This document shows, in pieces, positions 57,257-64,000 of a DNA stretch of 64,000 nt; position 1 is the first letter of the stretch, and every line of letters starts with the position of its first letter. Position numbers and translations under genes: made by a program. Origin of the DNA: Bacillus cereus (GTDB lineage: Bacteria > Bacillota > Bacilli > Bacillales > Bacillaceae_G). The notes beneath the pieces were generated by a model. The model did not search any database. It was not told the DNA's origin and saw nothing but the letters and a program-made list of their open reading frames with translations. The DNA lies in NCBI RefSeq assembly GCF_025917685.1, contig NZ_CP089518.1, positions 5,162,894 to 5,226,893 of the forward strand, given 5' to 3'.

Positions 57257-57976
57257 TTATTTTTCAATAGGTAATTTATTGGGTGTTCCCGGTTTGCGTG
57301 GATATTTCTTTGGTGTCTTGCGCTTTTTCTCGATTAATAAAATATTACGTTCACTTTCCTCAAATGGTAATTGGAATGTAGACATTTCTTTTAATTCCCC
57401 GCCTAGCACCTCTAAAGCATACTTACCATTTTCGATTTCTTCATTAGCTGCAGCGCCTTTCATTGCAATAAATGTTCCTCCAACTTTTACAAGCGGTAAA
57501 CATAGCTCACTTAATACAGAAAGACGCGCAACTGCACGTGCCATTACAATATCGTATGATTCACGTACACCTTCTTTTTTCCCAAATGTTTCAGCACGAT
57601 CATGACAAAATGCAACATCACTTAACTCTAATTTTTGCGCTAAGTGATTTAAGAAATTAATACGTTTTTGTAATGAATCTACAATTGTTACTTTTAAATG
57701 CGGGAAACAGATTTTCAGCGGGATACTTGGGAATCCAGCTCCTGCGCCAACATCACAAATAGAGAATGGTTTCGAAAAATCATAATAAAAAGCAGCTGTA
57801 ATAGAATCAAAAAAGTGTTTTAAGTATACTTCTTCCTTCTCCGTAATAGCTGTTAAATTCATTTTTTCATTCCACTCTACTAACGTTTCAAAGTAGATTT
57901 TGAACTGCTCTAATTGTCTAGAAGAGAGGGTGATACCCTTCTCTTCTAGCATAGATTGAAATTGTTCTATGTTCAT
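57257..57976 (-). CDS. rsmG: 16S rRNA (guanine-527-N7) methyltransferase RsmG
   Basis: This 239-aa SAM-dependent enzyme (formerly GidB) methylates G527 of 16S rRNA; loss gives low-level streptomycin resistance. The SAM loop [16 protein letters not shown] and the conserved [17 protein letters not shown] are visible. It begins 22 bp after the mnmG stop, as in most bacteria. Confidence 0.97.
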   Translation of the reverse strand: MNIEQFQSMLEEKGITLSSRQLEQFKIYFETLVEWNEKMNLTAITEKEEVYLKHFFDSITAAFYYDFSKPFSICDVGAGAGFPSIPLKICFPHLKVTIVDSLQKRINFLNHLAQKLELSDVAFCHDRAETFGKKEGVRESYDIVMARAVARLSVLSELCLPLVKVGGTFIAMKGAAANEEIENGKYALEVLGGELKEMSTFQLPFEESERNILLIEKKRKTPKKYPRKPGTPNKLPIEK

Positions 57977-57997
57977 CTAGCAATATCTCCTTACTAT

Positions 57998-59887
57998 TTA
58001 TTGGTTCGATACTCGTGCAATTTTTCCTTGTTCGATATACACAAGCAAAATGGAAACATCAGCTGGATTTACGCCAGAAATACGTGAAGCCTGCCCCATT
58101 GAAAGTGGACGAACATCTTTCAATTTCTGTCTCGCTTCTGAGGCAAGGCTAGAAATCGCATCATAATCAATATCCACAGGAATTTTTTTGTTTTCCATCT
58201 TCTTCATACGCTCTACTTGCTGTAAAGATTTTTCAATGTATCCTTCGTACTTAGTCTGAATTTCAACTTGTTCCGTAATTTCATCACTTAACGCTACTTC
58301 ACTTGGTACTAAAAGATGAATATGCTCATATGTCACCTCTGGACGACGTAATAAGTCACTTGCACGTATTCCATCTTTCAATTCACTTCCGCCAATACTA
58401 CGAATTAATTCTTGAACTTCAGGACGTGGTTTAATAATAATACTCCCTAAACGTTCCTTTTCCTGTTCAATTTGTAACTTTTTATTTGTAAATCGCTCAT
58501 AGCGATCTTCTTTAATTAAGCCAATTTCACGACCAACTTCAGTTAAACGAAGATCAGCATTATCGTGACGTAATAATAGGCGATATTCTGCACGAGACGT
58601 TAATAAACGATATGGTTCATTTGTACCTTTCGTTACAAGGTCATCAATTAAGACACCGATATAAGCATCAGCACGACCTAAAATAACTTCTTTTTTACCT
58701 AAAGAACGACACGCTGCATTAATCCCAGCCATAAGCCCTTGTCCTGCTGCTTCTTCATAACCAGAAGTTCCATTAATTTGTCCTGCTGTATATAAATTTT
58801 TAATTTTTTTCGTTTCAAGTGTCGGCCATAATTGAGTTGGTACAATTGCATCATATTCAATTGCATAACCTGTACGCATCATTTCAACATTTTCTAGACC
58901 AGGGATTGTTCTAAGCATGTCACGTTGCACATCTTCTGGTAAACTTGTCGATAACCCTTGAACATATACCTCTTGTGTATTACGTCCTTCTGGCTCTAAG
59001 AAAATTTGATGACGTGGTTTATCATTAAATCTAACTACCTTGTCTTCAATTGAAGGGCAATATCTAGGCCCTGTTCCTTTAATCATACCAGAATACATAG
59101 CTGAGCGATGTAAGTTTTCATCTATTAAACGATGTGTTTCTGTACTTGTATACGTCAACCAACATGGAATTTGATCCATAATAAATTTTGTCGTTTCAAA
59201 AGAGAAAGCTCGTGGCTTGTCATCACCTGGTTGGATTTCTGTTTTACTGTAATCAATCGTATTACTATTTACACGCGGAGGCGTACCTGTTTTAAATCTA
59301 ACAAGATCAAAACCAAGTTCCTCTAAATGTTCAGATAAAGTAATAGATGGTTGCTGATTATTTGGACCGCTTGAATATTTTAAATCTCCCATAATAATCT
59401 CACCGCGTAAAAATGTTCCAGTTGTAATTACAACTGTTTTCGCTGTGTATTCAGCACCAGCTTGTGTAATTACCCCTTTACATACACCATCTTCAACAAT
59501 TAAACGCTCTACCAGGCCTTGAAACAACGTTAAGTTTGGTGTTTCTTCAATTGTTTTCTTTAATTCATGTTGGTAAGAGAATTTATCAGCTTGTGCACGA
59601 AGCGCACGTACAGCTGGTCCCTTACCCGTATTTAACATACGCATTTGAATATGTGTCTTATCAATATTGCGTCCCATTTCTCCGCCTAATGCATCAATTT
59701 CACGAACAACAATCCCTTTTGCTGGTCCACCAACAGAAGGGTTACATGGCATGAATGCTACCATATCTAAGTTAATTGTTAACATTAAGGTGTTTGAGCC
59801 CATTCGTGCTGCCGCAAGACCAGCTTCACATCCTGCATGACCTGCACCGATTACTATGACATCGTATGAACCGGCATTGTATCCCAT
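57998..59887 (-). CDS. mnmG: tRNA modification enzyme MnmG (GidA)
   Basis: This 629-aa FAD enzyme works with MnmE to put a carboxymethylaminomethyl group on U34 of certain tRNAs. The FAD motif [30 protein letters not shown], the RTGYAIEYD region and the C-terminal [19 protein letters not shown] are all present. The start has AGGAGG upstream. It follows mnmE by 51 bp in the same operon. Confidence 0.97.
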   Translation of the reverse strand: MGYNAGSYDVIVIGAGHAGCEAGLAAARMGSNTLMLTINLDMVAFMPCNPSVGGPAKGIVVREIDALGGEMGRNIDKTHIQMRMLNTGKGPAVRALRAQADKFSYQHELKKTIEETPNLTLFQGLVERLIVEDGVCKGVITQAGAEYTAKTVVITTGTFLRGEIIMGDLKYSSGPNNQQPSITLSEHLEELGFDLVRFKTGTPPRVNSNTIDYSKTEIQPGDDKPRAFSFETTKFIMDQIPCWLTYTSTETHRLIDENLHRSAMYSGMIKGTGPRYCPSIEDKVVRFNDKPRHQIFLEPEGRNTQEVYVQGLSTSLPEDVQRDMLRTIPGLENVEMMRTGYAIEYDAIVPTQLWPTLETKKIKNLYTAGQINGTSGYEEAAGQGLMAGINAACRSLGKKEVILGRADAYIGVLIDDLVTKGTNEPYRLLTSRAEYRLLLRHDNADLRLTEVGREIGLIKEDRYERFTNKKLQIEQEKERLGSIIIKPRPEVQELIRSIGGSELKDGIRASDLLRRPEVTYEHIHLLVPSEVALSDEITEQVEIQTKYEGYIEKSLQQVERMKKMENKKIPVDIDYDAISSLASEARQKLKDVRPLSMGQASRISGVNPADVSILLVYIEQGKIARVSNQ

Positions 59888-59938
59888 TGTTTATTCCTCC
59901 TAATAATCTCTATCTTTCTAAAACGTTGCTTCGCTTTA

Positions 59939-61315
59939 TTATTTTCCTAAACAAAACTGAGAGAATAACTGGTCAATTAGGCTTTCATGGACGGTATCAC
60001 CAGTAATTTCACCAAGTATTTCCCACGTTCTTGTTAAATCAATTTGTACCATATCGATTGGAACACCATTTTCTATCGCTTCAATTGCATCTCCAATTGT
60101 CGTTCCTGCTTGTGTTAATAATCCAATATGTCTCGTGTTAGAAACATATGTCATATCTGCAGAATCAATTGCTCCTTCAAAGAATAAATCAGCTATCGCC
60201 TTTTCAAGCTCATCAATTCCCTGCTCCTCAATTAAAGACGTCGTAATAACACGATTTCCTGCAGCTAGCTCTGTAACACGTTCCATATCAATTTCTTGCG
60301 ATAAATCTGTCTTATTGACAATAATAATGAAGTCTTTTCCTTGTACGGCACGGAATAGTTCTTCATCTTCATTCGTTAAAGCTTCACTATAATTGACTAC
60401 AACTAACACTAAATCGGCTTGGCTCATCATTTCTTTTGAACGCTCTACACCAATTCGTTCAACAACATCTTCTGTTTCACGAATACCAGCTGTATCTATA
60501 AGTTTAAGTGGTACACCACGCACATTAACGTACTCTTCAATAACATCTCTCGTTGTTCCTGCAATATCAGTTACGATTGCCTTTTTCTCTTGAACGAGAC
60601 TATTTAATAGCGATGATTTTCCAACGTTAGGTCTACCAATAATCGCAGTAGCAATACCTTCACGTAAAATCTTTCCTTGCTTCGATGTCTCTAATATTTT
60701 TGCAATTTCAGCACGAACATGTGTAGCTTTCTCAATTAAGATATTATGCGTCATCTCTTCTACATCATCATATTCTGGGTAATCTATATTTACCTCAATA
60801 TGGGCTAACGTTTCCAATATGTCTTGACGCAGGCGACCAATTAATTTAGATAATCGCCCTTCCATTTGGTTGATTGCCACGTTCATAGCACGATCTGTTT
60901 TTGCACGGATTAAATCCATAACAGCTTCCGCTTGTGATAAATCAATACGCCCATTTAAAAAAGCACGTTTCGTAAATTCACCAGGCTCTGCCAAACGTAC
61001 TCCTTGTGCTAAAATAAGCTGTAATACTTTATTTACCGAAACAAGTCCACCATGACAGTTGATTTCTACTATATTTTCACGCGTAAAAGTCCTAGGTGCA
61101 CGCATAATCGATACCATAACTTCTTCAATTACTTGATTTGTATCTAAATCGACAATATGACCATAATGAATTGTATGAGAATCAACCTGTGTTAAATCTT
61201 TCCCTTTAAAAATACGATCGACTTTCTCAATCGCATCATCCCCACTTACTCGAACAATGGCAATTGCACCTTCCCCAAGAGCTGTGGAAATTGCGGCAAT
61301 TGTATCGAATTCCAT
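59939..61315 (-). CDS. mnmE: tRNA modification GTPase MnmE (TrmE/ThdF)
   Basis: This 458-aa GTPase is the partner of MnmG. The N-terminal folate-binding domain ([19 protein letters not shown]) is followed by a helical domain with an inserted G domain ([25 protein letters not shown]). The C-terminal CLGK carries the catalytic Cys. The start follows AGGTGA. It is the first gene of mnmE-mnmG-rsmG. Confidence 0.97.
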   Translation of the reverse strand: MEFDTIAAISTALGEGAIAIVRVSGDDAIEKVDRIFKGKDLTQVDSHTIHYGHIVDLDTNQVIEEVMVSIMRAPRTFTRENIVEINCHGGLVSVNKVLQLILAQGVRLAEPGEFTKRAFLNGRIDLSQAEAVMDLIRAKTDRAMNVAINQMEGRLSKLIGRLRQDILETLAHIEVNIDYPEYDDVEEMTHNILIEKATHVRAEIAKILETSKQGKILREGIATAIIGRPNVGKSSLLNSLVQEKKAIVTDIAGTTRDVIEEYVNVRGVPLKLIDTAGIRETEDVVERIGVERSKEMMSQADLVLVVVNYSEALTNEDEELFRAVQGKDFIIIVNKTDLSQEIDMERVTELAAGNRVITTSLIEEQGIDELEKAIADLFFEGAIDSADMTYVSNTRHIGLLTQAGTTIGDAIEAIENGVPIDMVQIDLTRTWEILGEITGDTVHESLIDQLFSQFCLGK

Positions 61316-61442
61316 GTCCTTTCACCTCACTTGCTTATTTATCTCTATTTCAACATGATTTTTTTACGTCACTAAATTATTAGGATACCATAACGAACCT
61401 ATCTGCAAAAGAATAATAACTCATTTTATTATGTCCTCATGT

Positions 61443-61487
61443 AAAAAACACTAAACTTATTAACAGTGGATAAGTTTAGTGTTTTTT
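61443..61487. terminator. Long hairpin between jag and mnmE
   Basis: The 18-bp perfect arms (AAAAAACACTAAACTTAT and its complement at 61470-61487) have a 9-nt loop, with T-runs in both directions. The loop and 3' arm contain a one-mismatch DnaA box. Confidence 0.82.
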
Positions 61488-61498
61488 AGTTATCCACA
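61465..61498. other. DnaA boxes in the jag-mnmE intergenic region
   Basis: A perfect TTATCCACA lies at 61490-61498, and AGTGGATAA (8 of 9, opposite orientation) at 61465-61473. B. subtilis jag-thdF is, as I recall, a chromosomal DnaA-binding region; thdF is mnmE. Confidence 0.65.
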
Positions 61499-61511
61499 TT
61501 TGTTTTCGCCT

Positions 61512-61544
61512 CAAAAAAAACCGGCACTCAATTGAGTCACCGGT
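61512..61544 (-). terminator. Terminator of jag
   Basis: An imperfect hairpin with ACCGG / CCGGT and ACTCA/TGAGT inner pairs is followed by TTTTTTTT on the minus strand. It starts at the jag stop codon. Confidence 0.82.
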
Positions 61545-62161
61545 CACTTGGAAGATATTACAACATATCGATGTGGTTCTTTTCCTTCAGAAGTTGTAAT
61601 GATATTTTGATGATTAGATAATGCTTGATGAATAATCTTTCGTTCAAAAGATGGCATAGGTTCCAACATAACTCTTTTTTTCGTACTTACTGCTTGTTTT
61701 GCTAATCGATAAGAAAGCAATTCTAACGTAATTTTTCTTTTACTACGATAATTTTCAGCATCTAGTGTGATGCCAATATATTGCTTTGTATTACGATTCG
61801 CCACAAGTTTTGTTAAATACTGTAAAGAATTCAAGGCATTTCCTCTTTTACCAATCAAAACACCTACATTTTCACCATAAATTGTAAATTCCACTTCGCG
61901 GCCTTTTACAACTTTTCTAATCTCAACTTCCACACCCATATTGCGAATAACATTTTTCAAATATTCTTCACACTCTTGGATGGGATCTTTCTTCACTACA
62001 ACTTCTACTATAGCGGGGCGATTCCCAAATAAACCTAGGAATCCCCTCTTACCCTCATCAATAATCTTTATATCTACTCGATCTTTCGAAACATTTAATT
62101 GTCTTAAAGCATCTTGTACTGCCAGCTCGACTGTTTGTCCTTTAGCAGTAATTATACTCAC
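61544..62161 (-). CDS. jag: Jag/KhpB RNA-binding protein (SpoIIIJ-associated)
   Basis: This 205-aa protein has an N-terminal Jag domain ([17 protein letters not shown]), a KH domain with the loop IGKRGNAL and an R3H domain ([12 protein letters not shown]...KEPHRYVVI). KhpB with KhpA binds many RNAs and affects division and sporulation. It overlaps yidC by 4 bp (ATGA-type), in the rpmH-rnpA-yidC-jag cluster. Confidence 0.95.
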   Translation of the reverse strand: MSIITAKGQTVELAVQDALRQLNVSKDRVDIKIIDEGKRGFLGLFGNRPAIVEVVVKKDPIQECEEYLKNVIRNMGVEVEIRKVVKGREVEFTIYGENVGVLIGKRGNALNSLQYLTKLVANRNTKQYIGITLDAENYRSKRKITLELLSYRLAKQAVSTKKRVMLEPMPSFERKIIHQALSNHQNIITTSEGKEPHRYVVISSK

Positions 62162-62925
62162 TTGCTTGATCCTCCTGCCTTACTAGCCTTAATTTCAGGC
62201 CCTTTGATCAAATACATTTGAGCAATACCAAAGATGTTACCAACTACCCAGTATAGTGATAATGCTGCTGGGAAGTTAATTGCAAAGACTAAAATCATGA
62301 TTGGCATAAGCCAAATCATCATTGCCATTTGCGGGTTTTGTCCAGCTGTCCCTGCCATTGCAAGTTTTTGCTGAATAAAGGTCGTAATAGCCGCAACAAC
62401 TGGAAGGATATAGTAAGGATCTGCCTGTCCTAAATCAAACCATAAGAATGTATGCTTACTAATTTCTGATGTTCTCATAATCGCATGATAAAACGCGAAT
62501 AAAATAGGCATCTGAACAAAAATTGGTAAACATCCTGCTAATGGATTTACACCATTTTTTTGATATAACTGCATCATTTCTTGTTGTAGTTTTTGCTGTG
62601 TTGCTTGATCTTTAGAGCTATATTTCTCTTTTAATCTTACCATTTCTGGTTGTAACGCTTGCATTGCCTTCGTACTTTTCGTTTGTTTAATCATTAATGG
62701 TAATAATGCAAAACGAATAATAAGAGTCGTAACAACGATTGCTAAACCATAATTCTTACCGAATAATTCTGCAAAATACGTGATTAACTGAGACAGTGGA
62801 TATACGAAATATTCGTTCCAAATCCCAGTACTATTTGGCGTAATCGGCTGACCCGTTTCACTACAACCAGTAGCAATTGCCATTAATGCAACAACCATGG
62901 CTAGTAAACCTAGTTTCTTTTTCAA
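62158..62925 (-). CDS. yidC: Membrane insertase YidC (SpoIIIJ/OxaA)
   Basis: This 255-aa insertase has a lipoprotein signal (lipobox ATGC, Cys21) and five helices. The hydrophilic-groove arginine is in [27 protein letters not shown] and [14 protein letters not shown] are conserved. It inserts membrane proteins with or without SecYEG. Start follows AGGAGTAGG. It is 52 bp after rnpA. Confidence 0.96.
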   Translation of the reverse strand: MKKKLGLLAMVVALMAIATGCSETGQPITPNSTGIWNEYFVYPLSQLITYFAELFGKNYGLAIVVTTLIIRFALLPLMIKQTKSTKAMQALQPEMVRLKEKYSSKDQATQQKLQQEMMQLYQKNGVNPLAGCLPIFVQMPILFAFYHAIMRTSEISKHTFLWFDLGQADPYYILPVVAAITTFIQQKLAMAGTAGQNPQMAMMIWLMPIMILVFAINFPAALSLYWVVGNIFGIAQMYLIKGPEIKASKAGGSSK

Positions 62926-62977
62926 AGCCTACTCCTCCTTGTATCGGTATGTATATAGTGTAATTCATTTCCTTACG

Positions 62978-63325
62978 CTACTTTTTTATTCTTTTCATAC
63001 CAGAGCGTTTAAAGACATGAATTAAGCTTTTCTTTACTTCTTCATATGTCATCTCTGCACAAGGCTTCCTTGCTATTATAACAAAATCTTTTCCAGAATC
63101 TATCTCATCTTTTAATTCCATAATCGCTTGGCGAATCATACGCTTAATTCGATTACGAACTACTGCATTTCCTATTTTCTTACTAACAGAAAGGCCGATG
63201 CGAAAGTATGGCTGTTTTTCTTTATTTAATTGGTATACAACAAACTGACGATTAGCATTCGACTGTCCTTTTTGGAAAACAGCCTGAAATTCATCATTCT
63301 TTTTTATACGATTTTTTTTCTTCAT
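62978..63325 (-). CDS. rnpA: Ribonuclease P protein component RnpA
   Basis: This 115-aa basic protein is the protein subunit of RNase P, which removes tRNA 5' leaders. The RNR signature [16 protein letters not shown] is clear. The ATG at 63325 ([13 protein letters not shown]) is taken as start; GTG at 63337 is too near the Shine-Dalgarno. It follows rpmH by 76 bp, with a hairpin in between. Confidence 0.95.
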   Translation of the reverse strand: MKKKNRIKKNDEFQAVFQKGQSNANRQFVVYQLNKEKQPYFRIGLSVSKKIGNAVVRNRIKRMIRQAIMELKDEIDSGKDFVIIARKPCAEMTYEEVKKSLIHVFKRSGMKRIKK

Positions 63326-63379
63326 ATCAATTGACACTCCTGTATTTCATCAGCGGAAATTCATTATTATTAGAAAAAA

Positions 63380-63403
63380 AGACCACTGAACGATCAGTGG
63401 TCT
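63380..63403 (-). terminator. Hairpin/attenuator between rpmH and rnpA
   Basis: The 10-bp arms AGACCACTGA and TCAGTGGTCT have a 4-nt loop, followed by TTTTTTTC on the minus strand. It overlaps the rpmH stop codon, so most transcripts may end here, giving more L34 than RnpA. Confidence 0.85.
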
Positions 63404-63536
63404 ACGCAGATAATACTTTTCTTCCTTTACGACGACGAGCTGCTAGCACTTTACGTCCGTTCGCTGTGCTCATACGGCTGCGGAAACCATGTACTTTGCT
63501 GCGCTTACGTTTATTTGGTTGGTAAGTTCTTTTCAT
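63402..63536 (-). CDS. rpmH: 50S ribosomal protein L34
   Basis: This 44-aa, very basic ribosomal protein reads [18 protein letters not shown] at the start and ends GRKVLSA, matching L34 exactly in length. The ATG at 63536 follows GGGAGGTG. It is the first gene left of oriC and heads rpmH-rnpA-yidC-jag. Confidence 0.97.
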   Translation of the reverse strand: MKRTYQPNKRKRSKVHGFRSRMSTANGRKVLAARRRKGRKVLSA

Positions 63537-63582
63537 TATATGACACCTCCCTGAGGAATATCTGTTAAAGACAGTCTAATAA

Positions 63583-63612
63583 ATTATAGTAAATCAACTA
63601 GGAAAATGTCAA
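63583..63612 (-). promoter_or_regulatory. Consensus promoter of rpmH
   Basis: On the minus strand TTGACA (63612-63607), an 18-bp spacer and TATAAT (63588-63583), both perfect hexamers. The leader is about 40 nt. Confidence 0.88.
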
Positions 63613-63685
63613 TGGTTCTTGAAATTTTCATCAAATATTCATTTTGAACCTATTCACAGACTTTTTCACATCCCCTATATTTCCT

Positions 63686-63947
63686 TGTGGATAAATATAT
63701 TTTCTCTTTTTTTGTATCCACAAACTCTTTTTTTACTTTTACACAGTATATCGTGTTGTGGACAAGTTTATTCCACAAGGTATTGATTTTGTGGATAACT
63801 TTCTTAAATTCATTGCTATAGCTACTGTTTTTTGATATTATAGTTGTGTTTTCACTTTGAATAAGTTTTCCACATCTTTATTTTATCCACAATTTGTGTA
63901 TAACATGTGGACAGTTTAAATCACATGTGGGTAAATAGTTGTCCACA
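63686..63947. other. oriC: oriC (incAB part): DnaA-box cluster upstream of dnaA
   Basis: Perfect boxes lie at 63686-63694 and 63790-63798 (TGTGGATAA) and at 63883-63891 (TTATCCACA). One-mismatch boxes lie at 63714-63722, 63757-63765, 63866-63874, 63895-63903, 63926-63934 and 63939-63947. The region is AT-rich with mixed box orientation. In Bacillus the rpmH-dnaA space carries part of a bipartite origin; dnaA itself lies just beyond the window. Confidence 0.93.
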
Positions 63948-64000
63948 TTTGTTTTTTTGTCGAAAACTCTATCTCGGATACAAACAACGTTTTTATATTT
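63948..64000. other. Right edge of the window inside the dnaA upstream region
   Basis: AT-rich sequence with no gene visible. The dnaA promoter and start would lie further right. Confidence 0.5.

Noticed and set aside
60465..60480. TGTTTCACGAATACC as a further parS
   Set aside because: Only about ten positions match and the right arm is not palindromic; it is MnmE coding sequence.

Overview
The window is a 64 kb piece of a Bacillus cereus-group chromosome lying immediately to the left of the replication origin. The evidence is the low-GC Firmicute codon use, the rpmH-rnpA-yidC-jag-mnmE-mnmG-rsmG-noc-soj-spo0J order, the dnaC-rplI-gdpP and walRKHIJ-htrC blocks, and genes typical of this group (stand-alone nitric oxide synthase, SodA2, hemolysin III, a CxxH/CxxC protein, a Gram-positive pel operon). 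The right edge ends inside the rpmH-dnaA intergenic part of oriC, before dnaA. Replication therefore runs leftward through the window, and most core genes lie on the minus strand, co-directional with the fork.

Layout, left to right. (1) 1-13.7 kb, accessory and physiology: an RND efflux pump cut by the window edge, a fused MsrAB repair enzyme, an AI-2E-family permease, the lrgAB (pftAB) operon with its lytSR two-component system, an MFS transporter behind a terminator-containing leader RNA, a divergent BCCT transporter and nitric oxide synthase. (2) 13.9-17.1 kb: SodA2, an NAD-dependent epimerase-like protein, a UreI/AmiS-type channel and an orphan beta-rich protein. (3) 17.2-26.2 kb, exopolysaccharide: a secreted GH114/PelA-hydrolase-like protein divergent from pelD-pelE-pelA(deacetylase)-pelF-pelG, with galE convergent at the end. 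(4) 26.4-35.2 kb: hemolysin III, DUF1836, DbpA helicase, an LprI-like lipoprotein, GuaC, a PepF-type peptidase, a radical SAM/SPASM protein and a hypothetical protein. (5) 35.3-42.8 kb: rlmH, CxxH/CxxC, htrC and the walRKHIJ cell-wall operon. (6) 43.0-43.5 kb: tRNA-Lys, -Glu, -Asp and -Phe. (7) 43.6-53.6 kb: purA, dnaC, rplI, gdpP, a DUF2232 protein, rpsR-ssb-rpsF, ychF, DUF951, MscS. (8) 53.9-64 kb: yyaC, the parABS/noc segregation genes, rsmG-mnmG-mnmE, jag-yidC-rnpA-rpmH and oriC.

The non-coding signals are the most interesting layer. Chromosome-maintenance sites include DnaA boxes in oriC, a six-box cluster at the rlmH/CxxH junction, a smaller set between jag and mnmE, one near-perfect parS in spo0J, a weaker parS in walK and a ParB/Noc-type palindrome before noc. 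Regulatory candidates include a near-consensus CcpA cre over the lrgA promoter, an unclassified terminator/antiterminator leader before the MFS gene, an 11-bp-arm palindrome before the BCCT gene, a hairpin between Shine-Dalgarno and start codon of the UreI-like gene, PurBox-like elements at guaC, and an S6:S18-type leader before rpsF.

I found no insertion sequence, prophage, CRISPR array or rRNA. All functional names rest on reading the sequence and on family knowledge; no database search was run.
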